DNA of 64,000 nucleotides from Prevotella sp. (GCA_017443345.1 JAFSNR010000018.1:49100-113099); one strand, 5' to 3'; positions 9,212 to 16,279 are shown, counted from the stretch's first letter. The notes: a model not told the origin generated them from the letters alone. Program-made: numbers and translations.

Positions 9212-9321
9212 ACGAGCCGTAAGCTGAAGACCAGCCGTTGGGAAGCTGACTGCCAGCCGTAGCCGACCTCACCATCCTCGATGACGTCAGAAAACGATTA
9301 GGGTGACGAGAATGCAATAAT
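9212..9321 (+). repeat. array A: five 22-bp units
   Basis: Units start at 9212, 9234, 9256, 9278 and 9300, in strict 22-bp register. They open with words such as ACGAGCCGTAAGCTG, GCCGTTGGGAAGCTG and GCCGTAGCCGACCTC. Positions 9236-9320 match 12484-12568 of array B with about 5 mismatches in 85. The stretch from the tRNA (9043) to the ATPase gene (9432) otherwise holds promoters and an A-rich leader with repeated AGAATAAAAG at 9384-9425, and I see no coding sequence in it. Confidence 0.8.
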
Positions 9322-9340
9322 AAGAATTTGTGCAAAAAGT

Positions 9341-9371
9341 TTGGAGATTTAGAGATTAGTTTGTATCTTTG
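9341..9371 (+). promoter_or_regulatory. promoter of the AAA ATPase gene
   Basis: TTG at 9341-9343, a 20-nt spacer and TATCTTTG at 9364-9371. It gives a leader of about 55 nt made of A-rich AGAATAAAAG repeats. Confidence 0.75.
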
Positions 9372-9431
9372 CAGCAGTTCAAAGAATAAAAGAGAATAAA
9401 AAAGAATAAAAGAGAATAAAAGAAGATAAAG

Positions 9432-10544
9432 ATGGATAAAAAGGAAGATATCTATCGTCTGTTTCAACCCACTTTCGGTAACCGTCCTGAGAAATACCTC
9501 GGTCGAGATGGTGTGATTCAGCAGTTCATCGCAGGATTAAAGGAACCAGTCGGGTCGCGCAATCGTTGTACGCTGTTCCTTGGGCAACGTGGTATGGGCA
9601 AGACAGCTCTGTTGCTTGAGTTGAGCGATCATGCACAAAAGGCCGGGTATGTAGTGGCCCGTGTGACAGCTCACGAGGGGATGCCTCAAGCCATCATCGA
9701 GCAGTTTCAACTCAATGGCTCTAAGTTCTTCGACAACGATAAGCGGAAACTAACGGGCGTGACTGCAGGTGCAATGGGATTTTCGTTCGGTCTTACCTTT
9801 TCGGAGGCTGCAGAGCGCCAGTATGGTTTCCGTTCGAAGATGTCATTGTTGTGCGATAAATTGGCTGAGAAAGGCAAAGGGGCACTGATTCTGATTGACG
9901 AAGTGCGCACATCGGTTGCCATGCGAGAAGTGGCATCGGCGTATCAGGAACTGGTCGGCGACCAGAAGAATGTTGCGATTGCGATGGCAGGACTGCCGCA
10001 TGCTGTTTCTTCTGTATTGAATGACAGCGTGCTGACCTTCTTGAATCGTGCTGTCAAGGTTGAACTGGGAACGATTTCAACTCAACTGATAAGAGCATAC
10101 TACGAAAAGGCATTTCGGTTGGTCGGGATAACGATTTCTGATGAACTTCTTGACCGGGCTGCGCTGTCAACACGAGGCTTCCCTTATCTGATGCAGTTAA
10201 TCGGTTATTATGTGATTCAATATACGCCAGAGGAAGGTACGGTAACAGATGATGTTATGAACAAATCAGAGAAAGCGGCGATGAAGGATATGGAAGATAA
10301 TGTGTTTAAGCCGATCCTGACCCCTTTGTCTGACAACGACATAGTATTTCTGCGGGCAATGGCTCGCTGCAACGGTACTGTGACTACATCTAAGTTACAG
10401 GCGAAATTGGGTAAGAGAGGCCCCGCTATTCAACCATATCGCAAGCGCCTGATTGAAGCAGGGGTCATTGAAGCGCCCAGACGCGGTGAACTACTGTTTG
10501 CTGTGCCTTATTTGGCCGATTTCCTACTATCTGAAAGAGAATAG
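9432..10544 (+). CDS. orphan AAA ATPase, Orc1/Cdc6-like organisation
   Basis: A 370-residue soluble ATPase with Walker A GQRGMGKT (51-58), Walker B ALILIDEV (151-158) and a likely sensor segment VAIAMAGLP. The C-terminal 70-80 residues look like a winged helix (DNDIVFLRAMARCNGTVTTS...), ending in LADFL. This order is shared by archaeal-type Orc1/Cdc6-like and STAND-like ATPases found alone in many Bacteroidota genomes. No partner nuclease or toxin sits beside it. It lies between array A and the first VapE element, within a segment bounded by 85-bp direct repeats, so it may travel with them. Cellular function is unknown; DNA binding through the winged helix is plausible. Confidence 0.75.
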   Translation: MDKKEDIYRLFQPTFGNRPEKYLGRDGVIQQFIAGLKEPVGSRNRCTLFLGQRGMGKTALLLELSDHAQKAGYVVARVTAHEGMPQAIIEQFQLNGSKFFDNDKRKLTGVTAGAMGFSFGLTFSEAAERQYGFRSKMSLLCDKLAEKGKGALILIDEVRTSVAMREVASAYQELVGDQKNVAIAMAGLPHAVSSVLNDSVLTFLNRAVKVELGTISTQLIRAYYEKAFRLVGITISDELLDRAALSTRGFPYLMQLIGYYVIQYTPEEGTVTDDVMNKSEKAAMKDMEDNVFKPILTPLSDNDIVFLRAMARCNGTVTTSKLQAKLGKRGPAIQPYRKRLIEAGVIEAPRRGELLFAVPYLADFLLSERE

Positions 10545-10594
10545 AAGTATTTCCAATTGAGGACGATTGGACACGAGCTGTTTTATGTAAATCG

Positions 10595-10652
10595 ACTCAT
10601 GGGGGGCCAGTGGGTTAGCTCATTGTACCTGTCCTCATGAGTTATGAGTCAC
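10595..10652. repeat. dispersed ACTCATG hairpin element (copy at left of VapE element 1)
   Basis: Contains ACTCATGGGG at 10595, CCTGTCCTCATGAGTT around 10628-10643 and a second ATGAGTC. It is a diverged, compound copy of the hairpin family seen intact at 17261-17291, and lies directly outside the left inverted repeat of element 1. Confidence 0.5.
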
Positions 10653-10656
10653 TTTT

Positions 10657-10777
10657 GGCCATCCTCCCCCTAAATTATAGGAAAAGCCTTTAAATACTAG
10701 GGATTCGGATTGGGGGAGACCTCGCCATCCTCCCCCTATCCTCCCCCGTAGCTCCCCCTCAGGGTTCCCCTTTTCAG
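10657..10777 (+). repeat. element 1 left inverted repeat
   Basis: The order is: forward CCTCCCCC word, core GGAAAAGCCTTTAAATAC, reverse GGGGGAG word, then three forward words (CCTCCCCC, CCTCCCCC, CTCCCCCT). The reverse complement of 12203-12320 aligns along the whole length. Confidence 0.85.
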
Positions 10778-11988
10778 GCCACCTTCAAGGGAACGACTCG
10801 ATAGAACTTGACATGACCTCTTTCCTTGTACTCGAAGCCAAGTTCACCCATCGCTAATCCTACATCCACCTTCGACTTCATGCTGTTGGGGATGGAAGGA
10901 TACTCGTTGCGAATCACCTCCAGAATCTGGGTGCTCTTCATGCTTTTCCAACTCTCGCCCTCGAGAGGCTTGCGGAAACAGACGGGAATGGCTTCCGACA
11001 CATCCTTCTGCTCCATGTATTCGAGGTTAAGCTCCTGAATACGAGCCACTTCAGCATTGTTAAACCAATAGGGCGCCTTCAACTCACAGATCTCATAGAC
11101 CACCTGTGCATAGAGCTGCTCGTAATTGATGTCACCAGCATTGTCGATGTACATCCCCTCGGGAATCCTCAGGCAGATGTATCGACGACTGCCAGTTGCA
11201 TCCGTCAGCGGATGGGGATTGTTTGTGGTCGCCACAAACGAGGCATAGCGAGGACGATCCTCCTGGGCACAGCCATAGATGGGACGTCCATTCACCTTGC
11301 TCTTCGAGAGCGTCTGCTTCAGACTCGCATGCTGACTGGGACGGATGGCCTCGAGTTCATCAAGGTTTACCAGCAGATTGTTCGTCAGCGCCATGTCCTT
11401 GTCGAACTTGTTCGACAGGTTCAGATGGTCGAGATAATACTGGTGCAGACTCGGTGGCAGTAGTCGACGGAGGAAGGTCGTCTTGCCACAACCCTGAGCG
11501 CCAATAAGCGTAGGCACACACTCGTTGCCATGAAGCGTGTCCATCTGAAGCCAGTGAGCCACAGCCGAACGTAGCCAGATGGTCAGGTAGTTGAGCTGCT
11601 CCGTGCTGATGCCAGGCAGACGGCTGAAGAGCTGGGCCACATGGTTCTGCCCATCCCATTTCGGCAGTCCGCGAAGCATGTCGCCGATGGGGTCAAAGTA
11701 GGCAATCTCCTCTGAGTGGATATACTCCACGATGTCCGTCTTCGGACTGCCCTTCTCGCAGATCTGCTCGCGCTTCGCACGGATGATGATACTGTTCAAC
11801 GCCTCCTGTGTCAGCGGACGATAGACGGGCACCTCGTCCTCCGATTCAGGTTTCGTTGCAAATTCAACCTTTCCGTTGAGAATGTTTCGACGGAAAAGGT
11901 AACTCTCATTGAGAAACTGGTGAACCACCAGCGTCTCCTGCTGTGATGCTCCTTGAGCCTCAGCAGCAATTGCTAATGCTTTCTTCAA
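10774..11988 (-). CDS. VapE-like P-loop ATPase, copy 1
   Basis: A 404-residue protein aligned over its length with the copy at 20945-22216. Walker A GAQGCGKT is at 163-170, a Walker B-like LVNLDELEAI at about 206-215, and FVATTNN near 251-257 would be sensor 1. This is the virulence-associated E/SF3-helicase-like P-loop family common in phages and islands. The last ~70 residues look like a small DNA-binding domain, as in the Bacteroidota DUF3874 proteins (from memory). The frame has no ATG: the start aligned with copy 2 is TTG at 11988, so translation may be weak or the start may be decaying. It stands alone between inverted repeats. A replication or DNA-remodelling role is inferred. Confidence 0.8.
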   Translation of the reverse strand: MKKALAIAAEAQGASQQETLVVHQFLNESYLFRRNILNGKVEFATKPESEDEVPVYRPLTQEALNSIIIRAKREQICEKGSPKTDIVEYIHSEEIAYFDPIGDMLRGLPKWDGQNHVAQLFSRLPGISTEQLNYLTIWLRSAVAHWLQMDTLHGNECVPTLIGAQGCGKTTFLRRLLPPSLHQYYLDHLNLSNKFDKDMALTNNLLVNLDELEAIRPSQHASLKQTLSKSKVNGRPIYGCAQEDRPRYASFVATTNNPHPLTDATGSRRYICLRIPEGMYIDNAGDINYEQLYAQVVYEICELKAPYWFNNAEVARIQELNLEYMEQKDVSEAIPVCFRKPLEGESWKSMKSTQILEVIRNEYPSIPNSMKSKVDVGLAMGELGFEYKERGHVKFYRVVPLKVA

Positions 11989-12063
11989 TTCTTTAATTGT
12001 ACAAATGTTAATACTAATGTTTCAGCTAGTAGTGCATTTTCATAGCACTGTGCTTTCGAGGTG

Positions 12064-12094
12064 CAAAGATACAAAAAAAAATTGAGGTTTACAA
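12064..12094 (-). promoter_or_regulatory. promoter of vapE copy 1 (conserved block)
   Basis: On the minus strand TTG (12094-12092), a 20-nt spacer with an A/T run and TATCTTTG (12071-12064). About 65 bp around it, including AATAATTGAGATAAAAC, is nearly identical to the region before vapE copy 2, whereas the rest of the upstream regions differ. Confidence 0.8.
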
Positions 12095-12202
12095 GTTTTA
12101 TCTCAATTATTGGCCAAAAACCGTCCAAATTAACACTTAAATCGCATAAAAATAATAAGGTGTGGATGAAAATGAAGAATTGTGTTTGTTTTGGGGGTGA
12201 AT

Positions 12203-12320
12203 CTGAAGGGGGACCCTGAGGGGGAGCTATGGGGGAGGATTGGTGGAGGATAGCGAGGACTCCCCCTCTCCGAATCCACAGTGTTTAAAGGCCTTTCCAA
12301 AGATGTAGGGGGAGGATGCC
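12203..12320 (-). repeat. element 1 right inverted repeat
   Basis: Inverted partner of 10657-10777. With the bases just before it, its plus strand has four runs of five G (12193-12197, 12208-12212, 12220-12224, 12231-12235), a good G-quadruplex candidate. Confidence 0.85.
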
Positions 12321-12349
12321 CATGAATAACCCGTTCTTATCAAAAAATA

Positions 12350-12569
12350 AGCGCCGCTTACTGATCAATACTCGTCGCTTATTGCTAAAAAATATTCCCA
12401 CGCTGGGACTGAAACATTCCCACCTTGGGAATAATCGACGAGCCGTAAGCTCGTCTACTGTCGTAGCCGACCTGATCGATGATCGTTGGGAAGCTGATCG
12501 CCAGTCGTAGCCGACCTCACCATCCTCGAAGACGTCAGAAAACGATTAGGATGACGAGAATGCAATAAC
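12350..12569. repeat. array B: about ten ~22-bp units of differing palindromes
   Basis: Units start at 12394, 12416, 12438, 12460, 12482, 12504, 12526 and 12548 (exact 22-bp steps), with two slightly off-register units before 12394. Many units hold a short inverted repeat: ATTCCCA-CCT-TGGGAAT (12416), GACGAGC-CGTAA-GCTCGTC, GTCG-TAGC-CGAC (12460 and again 12504), TCCCA-CGC-TGGGA. It lies just outside the right arm of VapE element 1. There are no spacers of CRISPR type and no cas genes. Confidence 0.8.
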
Positions 12570-12573
12570 ATCG

Positions 12574-12599
12574 ACTCATGGGGACAGGTCCGGTGGGTT
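12574..12599. repeat. dispersed ACTCATG hairpin element
   Basis: ACTCATGGGGACAGGTCC followed by GGTGGGTT. Its loop GGACAGGTCC matches the intact copy at 17261-17291. It closes the outer edge of array B. Confidence 0.6.
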
Positions 12600-12926
12600 C
12601 ACTCACGAAGTTCACTCCGAACACAAGCGGAATCCAATCTTAACACTCACGAAATCCGTTATTAACTAGAAAAATCAAAATTCTTAACACGCAACGCAGC
12701 GAACCTTAGCACAGAGGAAAAAAACACTTAACTAGAAAATTAAATTCTCTTAACTAAAAATTCGAAAACACTTAACTAAAAAAATTTTTTTTCTTAACTG
12801 AAAATTTTGTATCGGTAAAGAATTGCCTTAAAGGATGTTAAGAGAAGAACAAAAACCAGTAATGGCTATTTATTTACTCAAGTAAGGAAAATATCTAACG
12901 AAAGCAACTTAAGACTATTTTCTCAA
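12600..12926. repeat. AT-rich non-coding stretch with repeated CTTAACTA words
   Basis: No gene is seen. CTTAACTA(A/G)AAA recurs at about 12727, 12750, 12770 and 12793. About 38 bp (TCTCTTAACTAAAAATTC onward) match 37330-37368 with two differences, so this is a dispersed intergenic repeat. The function is not evident. Confidence 0.6.
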
Positions 12927-13026
12927 GTTGAAATTGGTCATTCCTACAATGATGCCGATACTGTTGCTGGCTCCCAGGACACAGGCAGTGCGCTTTTCGA
13001 TTTCCGTATCGATCACGTTGTCCTCA
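12927..13026 (-). pseudogene. fragment of the 13927-14517 lipoprotein gene
   Basis: About 100 bp is homologous to 14134-14233: the translated fragment keeps EDNVIDTEIEKR and CVLGASNSIGIIVGMTNFN, matching the intact gene closely. It has no start, no signal peptide and no zinc-ribbon end. Homology stops at TCCTCATGAGTT, half of the dispersed ACTCATG hairpin, so the break coincides with that repeat. The toxin-antitoxin pair lies between fragment and parent. Confidence 0.8.
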
Positions 13027-13215
13027 TGAGTTATGATGCCGAAGTGGATACCGTCGACTAAGCATTTTGCTAAGACAAAATGATTAAGAAATCGTATCGT
13101 TTTGCTTATTATTTCCACTTATAATCCACAAATACTTATTATTTTTGTTTTTTTCTTTTATTATTGGAAGTTTTTTCTTATATTTGCAACGTGTTTATTA
13201 CAAAAAAGAACAAAT

Positions 13216-13530
13216 ATGAATGCGATATCACTTAACAACCTGTGGAGCTACCTGCAAGGACTTTCGCTTTCGGCAAGCAACCAACGCTGGCTGGCCGAAC
13301 GCCTTATAGAAGCGTCAACAGCAGCGAAGGGCAAGTCTGCCAGTACGACTCTTAGCCGTCGTGCCCACAAACATAAAAAGGCATTAAGTGACGAAGAGCT
13401 TGCTAAGTGTCTTGCTCAGTATGCACCGCTTACCGACGCTGACTTCCCAGAGGTGAGTAAAGAGGAGTATGCTTCCTTTGCCAAGGAACATAGTGGCCAA
13501 ATCACCAAAGGTTTGGAGAAATGGCTGTAG
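13216..13530 (+). CDS. probable antitoxin of a MazF/PemK-type module
   Basis: A 104-residue protein starting at ATG 13216; the frame extends upstream into AT-rich promoter sequence, so the later Met is preferred. It is helical and charged (LWSYLQGLSLSASNQRWLAERLIE near the N-terminus) with a basic middle (SRRAHKHKK). The C-terminus carries an acidic segment as expected for toxin binding. I recognise no named antitoxin fold. The assignment rests on size, position directly before a PemK/MazF-like gene and a 10-nt overlap with it, the usual antitoxin-toxin order. A box reading TATTTGC at 13181-13187 may serve as the promoter. Autoregulation is typical of such pairs but is not shown here. Confidence 0.6.
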   Translation: MNAISLNNLWSYLQGLSLSASNQRWLAERLIEASTAAKGKSASTTLSRRAHKHKKALSDEELAKCLAQYAPLTDADFPEVSKEEYASFAKEHSGQITKGLEKWL

Positions 13531-13886
13531 CACAAGTTCATCAGCGTGAGATAGTGGAAGTGCCATTTACACTTCCTGACGGACAGATACTCCCGCATCC
13601 AGCCCTTGTTCTTTCGTGTGACGACTTGCAGAATGTGGAGCCAGGCATGTTCTATGCTGTTCTTATATCATCAAAGAACAATTATCCACAGTTGACCATA
13701 CCCATTCAGAGCGAATGGTTGTCAACGCCATTGACAAAAGCATCCTATTTCGTAACCCACATAGTGAGCATGTTCAATGTGGAAGATGTCATTGCCCATC
13801 ACAATTGCTTCCTGCGCCAACCCTTTTTTGATGATGTAGTTGATTGCATCATTGCCAATATTGTTGATGGGGATTGGGAGAAATAG
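13521..13886 (+). CDS. MazF/PemK-like toxin
   Basis: A 121-residue protein. The N-terminal strand IVEVPFTLPDGQ, then HPALVLSCDD, and the later FYAVLISSKN follow the pattern of the PemK/MazF ribonuclease fold (a beta-barrel with a conserved R/HPALVLS strand). The usual basic residue just before PALVL is His here. The start ATG lies inside the last codons of the antitoxin gene (10-nt overlap). Family members cut mRNA at short sequences when the antitoxin is lost; the target is unknown here. The pair is inserted between a lipoprotein gene and a fragment of that same gene. Confidence 0.65.
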   Translation: MAVAQVHQREIVEVPFTLPDGQILPHPALVLSCDDLQNVEPGMFYAVLISSKNNYPQLTIPIQSEWLSTPLTKASYFVTHIVSMFNVEDVIAHHNCFLRQPFFDDVVDCIIANIVDGDWEK

Positions 13887-13926
13887 TAAGCTCGTCGCCA
13901 GTCATCCCCATGAGTTATATTCCTTT

Positions 13927-14517
13927 TCAGTTCCAGGCGTGGAGAATAGTGCCGTCGAAGGAACAGAAGTAGCGCAGGAGGGCGTCACCAGCCTCACCGT
14001 CGATGATGTTGCCTGTCTCCAGATCGTAAATGCGCTTGCATTTGGGACAGGCTACTTGCTGGCGATTGCCAGTCCAGTCCATCGCCTGCAGACTGGCACA
14101 ATTGGGACAGCTGCGATCGTAAGCCCAAAGCCCATTGAAGTTGGTCATACCCACAATGATACCGATGCTGTTGCTGGCACCCAGGATACAGGCAGCGCGC
14201 TTCTCGATCTCCGTACTGATCACGTTGTCCTCACGAGGCGTCTTGCCGTCGTTGCTGGTTACGTAAATATGACGGAAGGAGGAAGATCCGTCGCCTGAAC
14301 TCGTCACGTAGACATAAGCTCCAGCACTCCTCGCTGCCGCAAACAGCAGACTGGTAGGGTGCTGGTCATAATAGAACACAAGCTGACAGTTGTATTTTCT
14401 GCTGACAGGCGCCTCTGCCTGACAAGAAGTGAAAAGTGAAAAGTGAAAAGTGAAAAGAAGTGACACCATTAGGAGCCACCCCTTTCTCACCACAAAAATA
14501 TATTGTTTCCTATTCAC
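13927..14517 (-). CDS. uncharacterised lipoprotein with C-terminal zinc-ribbon-like motif
   Basis: Two starts are possible: GTG at 14517, which shares a base with the argH stop and gives a signal peptide with basic residues, or ATG at 14469, whose peptide starts MVSLLFTFHF. Both reach the lipobox LFTSC. The middle region holds an ILGASNSIGIIVGMTNFN stretch. The C-terminus has CPNC and CPKC pairs 16-18 residues apart, followed by KRIYDLETG, resembling a zinc ribbon or Rieske-like ligand set. The signal peptide is encoded by a run of AAGTGAAAAGTG repeats (14425-14462), a simple repeat found elsewhere in the window. No function is recognised. Confidence 0.7.
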   Translation of the reverse strand: MNRKQYIFVVRKGWLLMVSLLFTFHFSLFTSCQAEAPVSRKYNCQLVFYYDQHPTSLLFAAARSAGAYVYVTSSGDGSSSFRHIYVTSNDGKTPREDNVISTEIEKRAACILGASNSIGIIVGMTNFNGLWAYDRSCPNCASLQAMDWTGNRQQVACPKCKRIYDLETGNIIDGEAGDALLRYFCSFDGTILHAWN

Positions 14518-15851
14518 TATTCACTAATCAAAGCTTGTTCTGCTGTCGTCATTCGCTCAAAGTGGAATCCGTCGAGCGTCTGCTGCATCAGGGCCTGTAT
14601 CTGGTCGTTACAGAGGTTGCCGATAGAGCCTTCGTGCGTATGGTGGATGTGCTTGTCGGCCTTGAAATTGCCTGCCTCGATGTCGAGGCCCACCTTCTTG
14701 TAGGCATCGCGGAAAGGCATGCCGTTGGCTGCCAGGCGGTTAACCTCTTCAACGCTGAACATCGGGTCGTACATCGGATTGTCGAGGATGTGCTCGTTTA
14801 CCTCTATCTTGTTGATGATATAGGCTGCCATCTGCAGACAGTCCTTCAGCTCGCCAAAGGCTGGCAAAAAGACTTCCTTGATGATCTGCAGGTCGCGGAA
14901 GTAGCCCACGGGCAGGTTGTTCATGATGAGCGTCACCTGCTGAGGCAGACTCTGTAGTTTGTTACACTTGGCACGGATGAGCTCGAAGACATCTGGATTC
15001 TTCTTGTGGGGCATGATGCTCGAACCCGTCGTACACTCCTTGGGCAGCTTCACAAACGAGAAGTTCTGCGAGTTGAACAGACAGGCGTCGAAGGCCATCT
15101 TGGCGACGGTGCCAGCGATGGTGGCGATGGCGAAGCTTACGTTGCGCTCCATCTTGCCTCGTCCCATCTGGGCATACACCACGTTATAGTCCATCGAGTC
15201 GAAGCCGAGCAGCTCTGTAGTCATCGTGCGGTTCAGGGGGAAGCTTGAGCCATAGCCAGCAGCCGATCCGAGAGGATTGCGGTTGGTCATCTTGTAGGCC
15301 GCCTGCAAGAAGAGCATATCGTCGCAGAGACTCTCCGCATAGGCACCAAACCAAAGTCCGAAGCTCGACGGCATCGCGATCTGCAGGTGCGTATAGCCAG
15401 GCATCAGCACGTCCTTATACTGGTTGCTCTTCTGGATGAGCTCGTCGAAGAGGCTCTTCACCTCGTCGGCAATCTCCTTCAGCTCGTGACGTGTAAAGAG
15501 CTTGAGGTCCACGAGCACCTGGTCGTTGCGCGAACGGCCTGAATGAATCTTCTTGCCCATGTCGCCCAGTTTGCGAGTGAGCAACATCTCTACCTGTGAG
15601 TGCACATCCTCCACATCGTCCTCGATCACGAACTCACCACGCTCTGCCAGATGGTAGATGTTCTTCAACTCAGCCAGCAGCTGTGTTAGTTCATCTTTCT
15701 CGAGCAGTCCGATGCTCTCCAGCATGGTGATATGGGCCATCGAACCCAACACGTCGTATTTCGCCAGATAGAGATCCATCTCGCGGTCCCGTCCCACCGT
15801 AAACCGCTCAATCTCCTTATTGATCTCAAAGTTCTTCTCCCAGAGTTTCAT
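14517..15851 (-). CDS. argH: argininosuccinate lyase
   Basis: A 444-residue member of the fumarase/aspartase superfamily that splits argininosuccinate into arginine and fumarate, the last step of arginine synthesis. SGRSRNDQ (104-111) and the family signature GSSIMPHKKNPD (276-287), with the flexible loop catalytic Ser, are intact. Length is normal for Bacteroidota ArgH. The gene overlaps the SRPBCC gene upstream by 4 nt and touches the lipoprotein gene downstream, so the three are probably co-transcribed. No other arg genes are adjacent. Confidence 0.96.
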   Translation of the reverse strand: MKLWEKNFEINKEIERFTVGRDREMDLYLAKYDVLGSMAHITMLESIGLLEKDELTQLLAELKNIYHLAERGEFVIEDDVEDVHSQVEMLLTRKLGDMGKKIHSGRSRNDQVLVDLKLFTRHELKEIADEVKSLFDELIQKSNQYKDVLMPGYTHLQIAMPSSFGLWFGAYAESLCDDMLFLQAAYKMTNRNPLGSAAGYGSSFPLNRTMTTELLGFDSMDYNVVYAQMGRGKMERNVSFAIATIAGTVAKMAFDACLFNSQNFSFVKLPKECTTGSSIMPHKKNPDVFELIRAKCNKLQSLPQQVTLIMNNLPVGYFRDLQIIKEVFLPAFGELKDCLQMAAYIINKIEVNEHILDNPMYDPMFSVEEVNRLAANGMPFRDAYKKVGLDIEAGNFKADKHIHHTHEGSIGNLCNDQIQALMQQTLDGFHFERMTTAEQALISE

Positions 15852-16279
15852 ACATAATGCACTTGTGCCAGGGCATCGGCGATCTTCTCAACGCCGTCCT
15901 GCAGCGGTTTCTCCACCATACTCTTGATAAACGGGTTCAACTCAGCCTTCACCGTCACCTTCATCTTCGCGTTATTCTCGTCGACGGGCAACACCTGAAC
16001 CCACACGTTGAAAGGAACGGGCGACTGCACCGTCTCGAACTTCACACACTTAGGCTCCTCACGGTCGCAGATGCGCAGCTTCAACTCACCCACAGGGTCG
16101 ACGTGCAGGCTCACTGTGTCCTGATCGAAACTGAAGTCCTGTACCTTATCCTCAGGGATGCGGTCGCGCACCTTCTCCAGATTACTTAGGTCACTGATAT
16201 TGTTATAGACAGCCTGCTGAGAGTAAGGCACGAACTTCACGCTACTCTCGAATTTCGATTCACTTCCAAATAGTCCCAT
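15848..16279 (-). CDS. SRPBCC/polyketide-cyclase-like protein
   Basis: A 143-residue soluble protein with an SRPBCC (START-like) pattern: an N-terminal strand and helix with SQQAVYNNISDLSNLEKV, several beta strands, and a long C-terminal helix (MVEKPLQDGVEKIADALAQ). Close relatives occur next to argH or pyrE in Bacteroidota genomes (from memory). The ligand is unknown. It overlaps argH by 4 nt and shares its transcript. No signal peptide, so cytoplasmic. Confidence 0.75.
   Translation of the reverse strand: MGLFGSESKFESSVKFVPYSQQAVYNNISDLSNLEKVRDRIPEDKVQDFSFDQDTVSLHVDPVGELKLRICDREEPKCVKFETVQSPVPFNVWVQVLPVDENNAKMKVTVKAELNPFIKSMVEKPLQDGVEKIADALAQVHYV

Larger units (their letters stand above)
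10657..12320 (-). mobile_element. VapE element 1: one ATPase gene within ~118-bp inverted repeats
   Basis: A 1.66-kb unit consisting of left arm 10657-10777, the vapE-like gene (minus strand), about 215 bp of promoter region and right arm 12203-12320. The arms are inverted copies, about 85% identical by eye. The left arm touches the vapE stop codon. No transposase or integrase lies inside and I see no clear target duplication. A second unit with the same plan is at 20475-22332. Calling it mobile is inference from the boundaries and the two copies. Confidence 0.65.

Noticed and set aside
10545-10656. Target-site duplications at the ends of the VapE elements
   Set aside because: Comparing bases outside 10657/12320 and 20475/22332 shows no convincing short direct repeat, so transposition by a classic mechanism is not supported.
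10774-11988. Prophage or pathogenicity island based on the VapE annotation
   Set aside because: No integrase, capsid, portal, terminase or lysis genes occur nearby; VapE-like proteins are widespread ATPases and the name alone says nothing about virulence.
12316-12510. A 64-codon frame across the arm and array B
   Set aside because: It reads through repeats and palindromes; residues such as NKRRLLINTRRLLLKN reflect the repeat, not a protein.
12915-13118. A 67-codon minus-strand frame as a gene
   Set aside because: Its recognisable part is a truncated copy of the lipoprotein gene at 13927-14517 without start or signal; the flanking residues are not protein-like.
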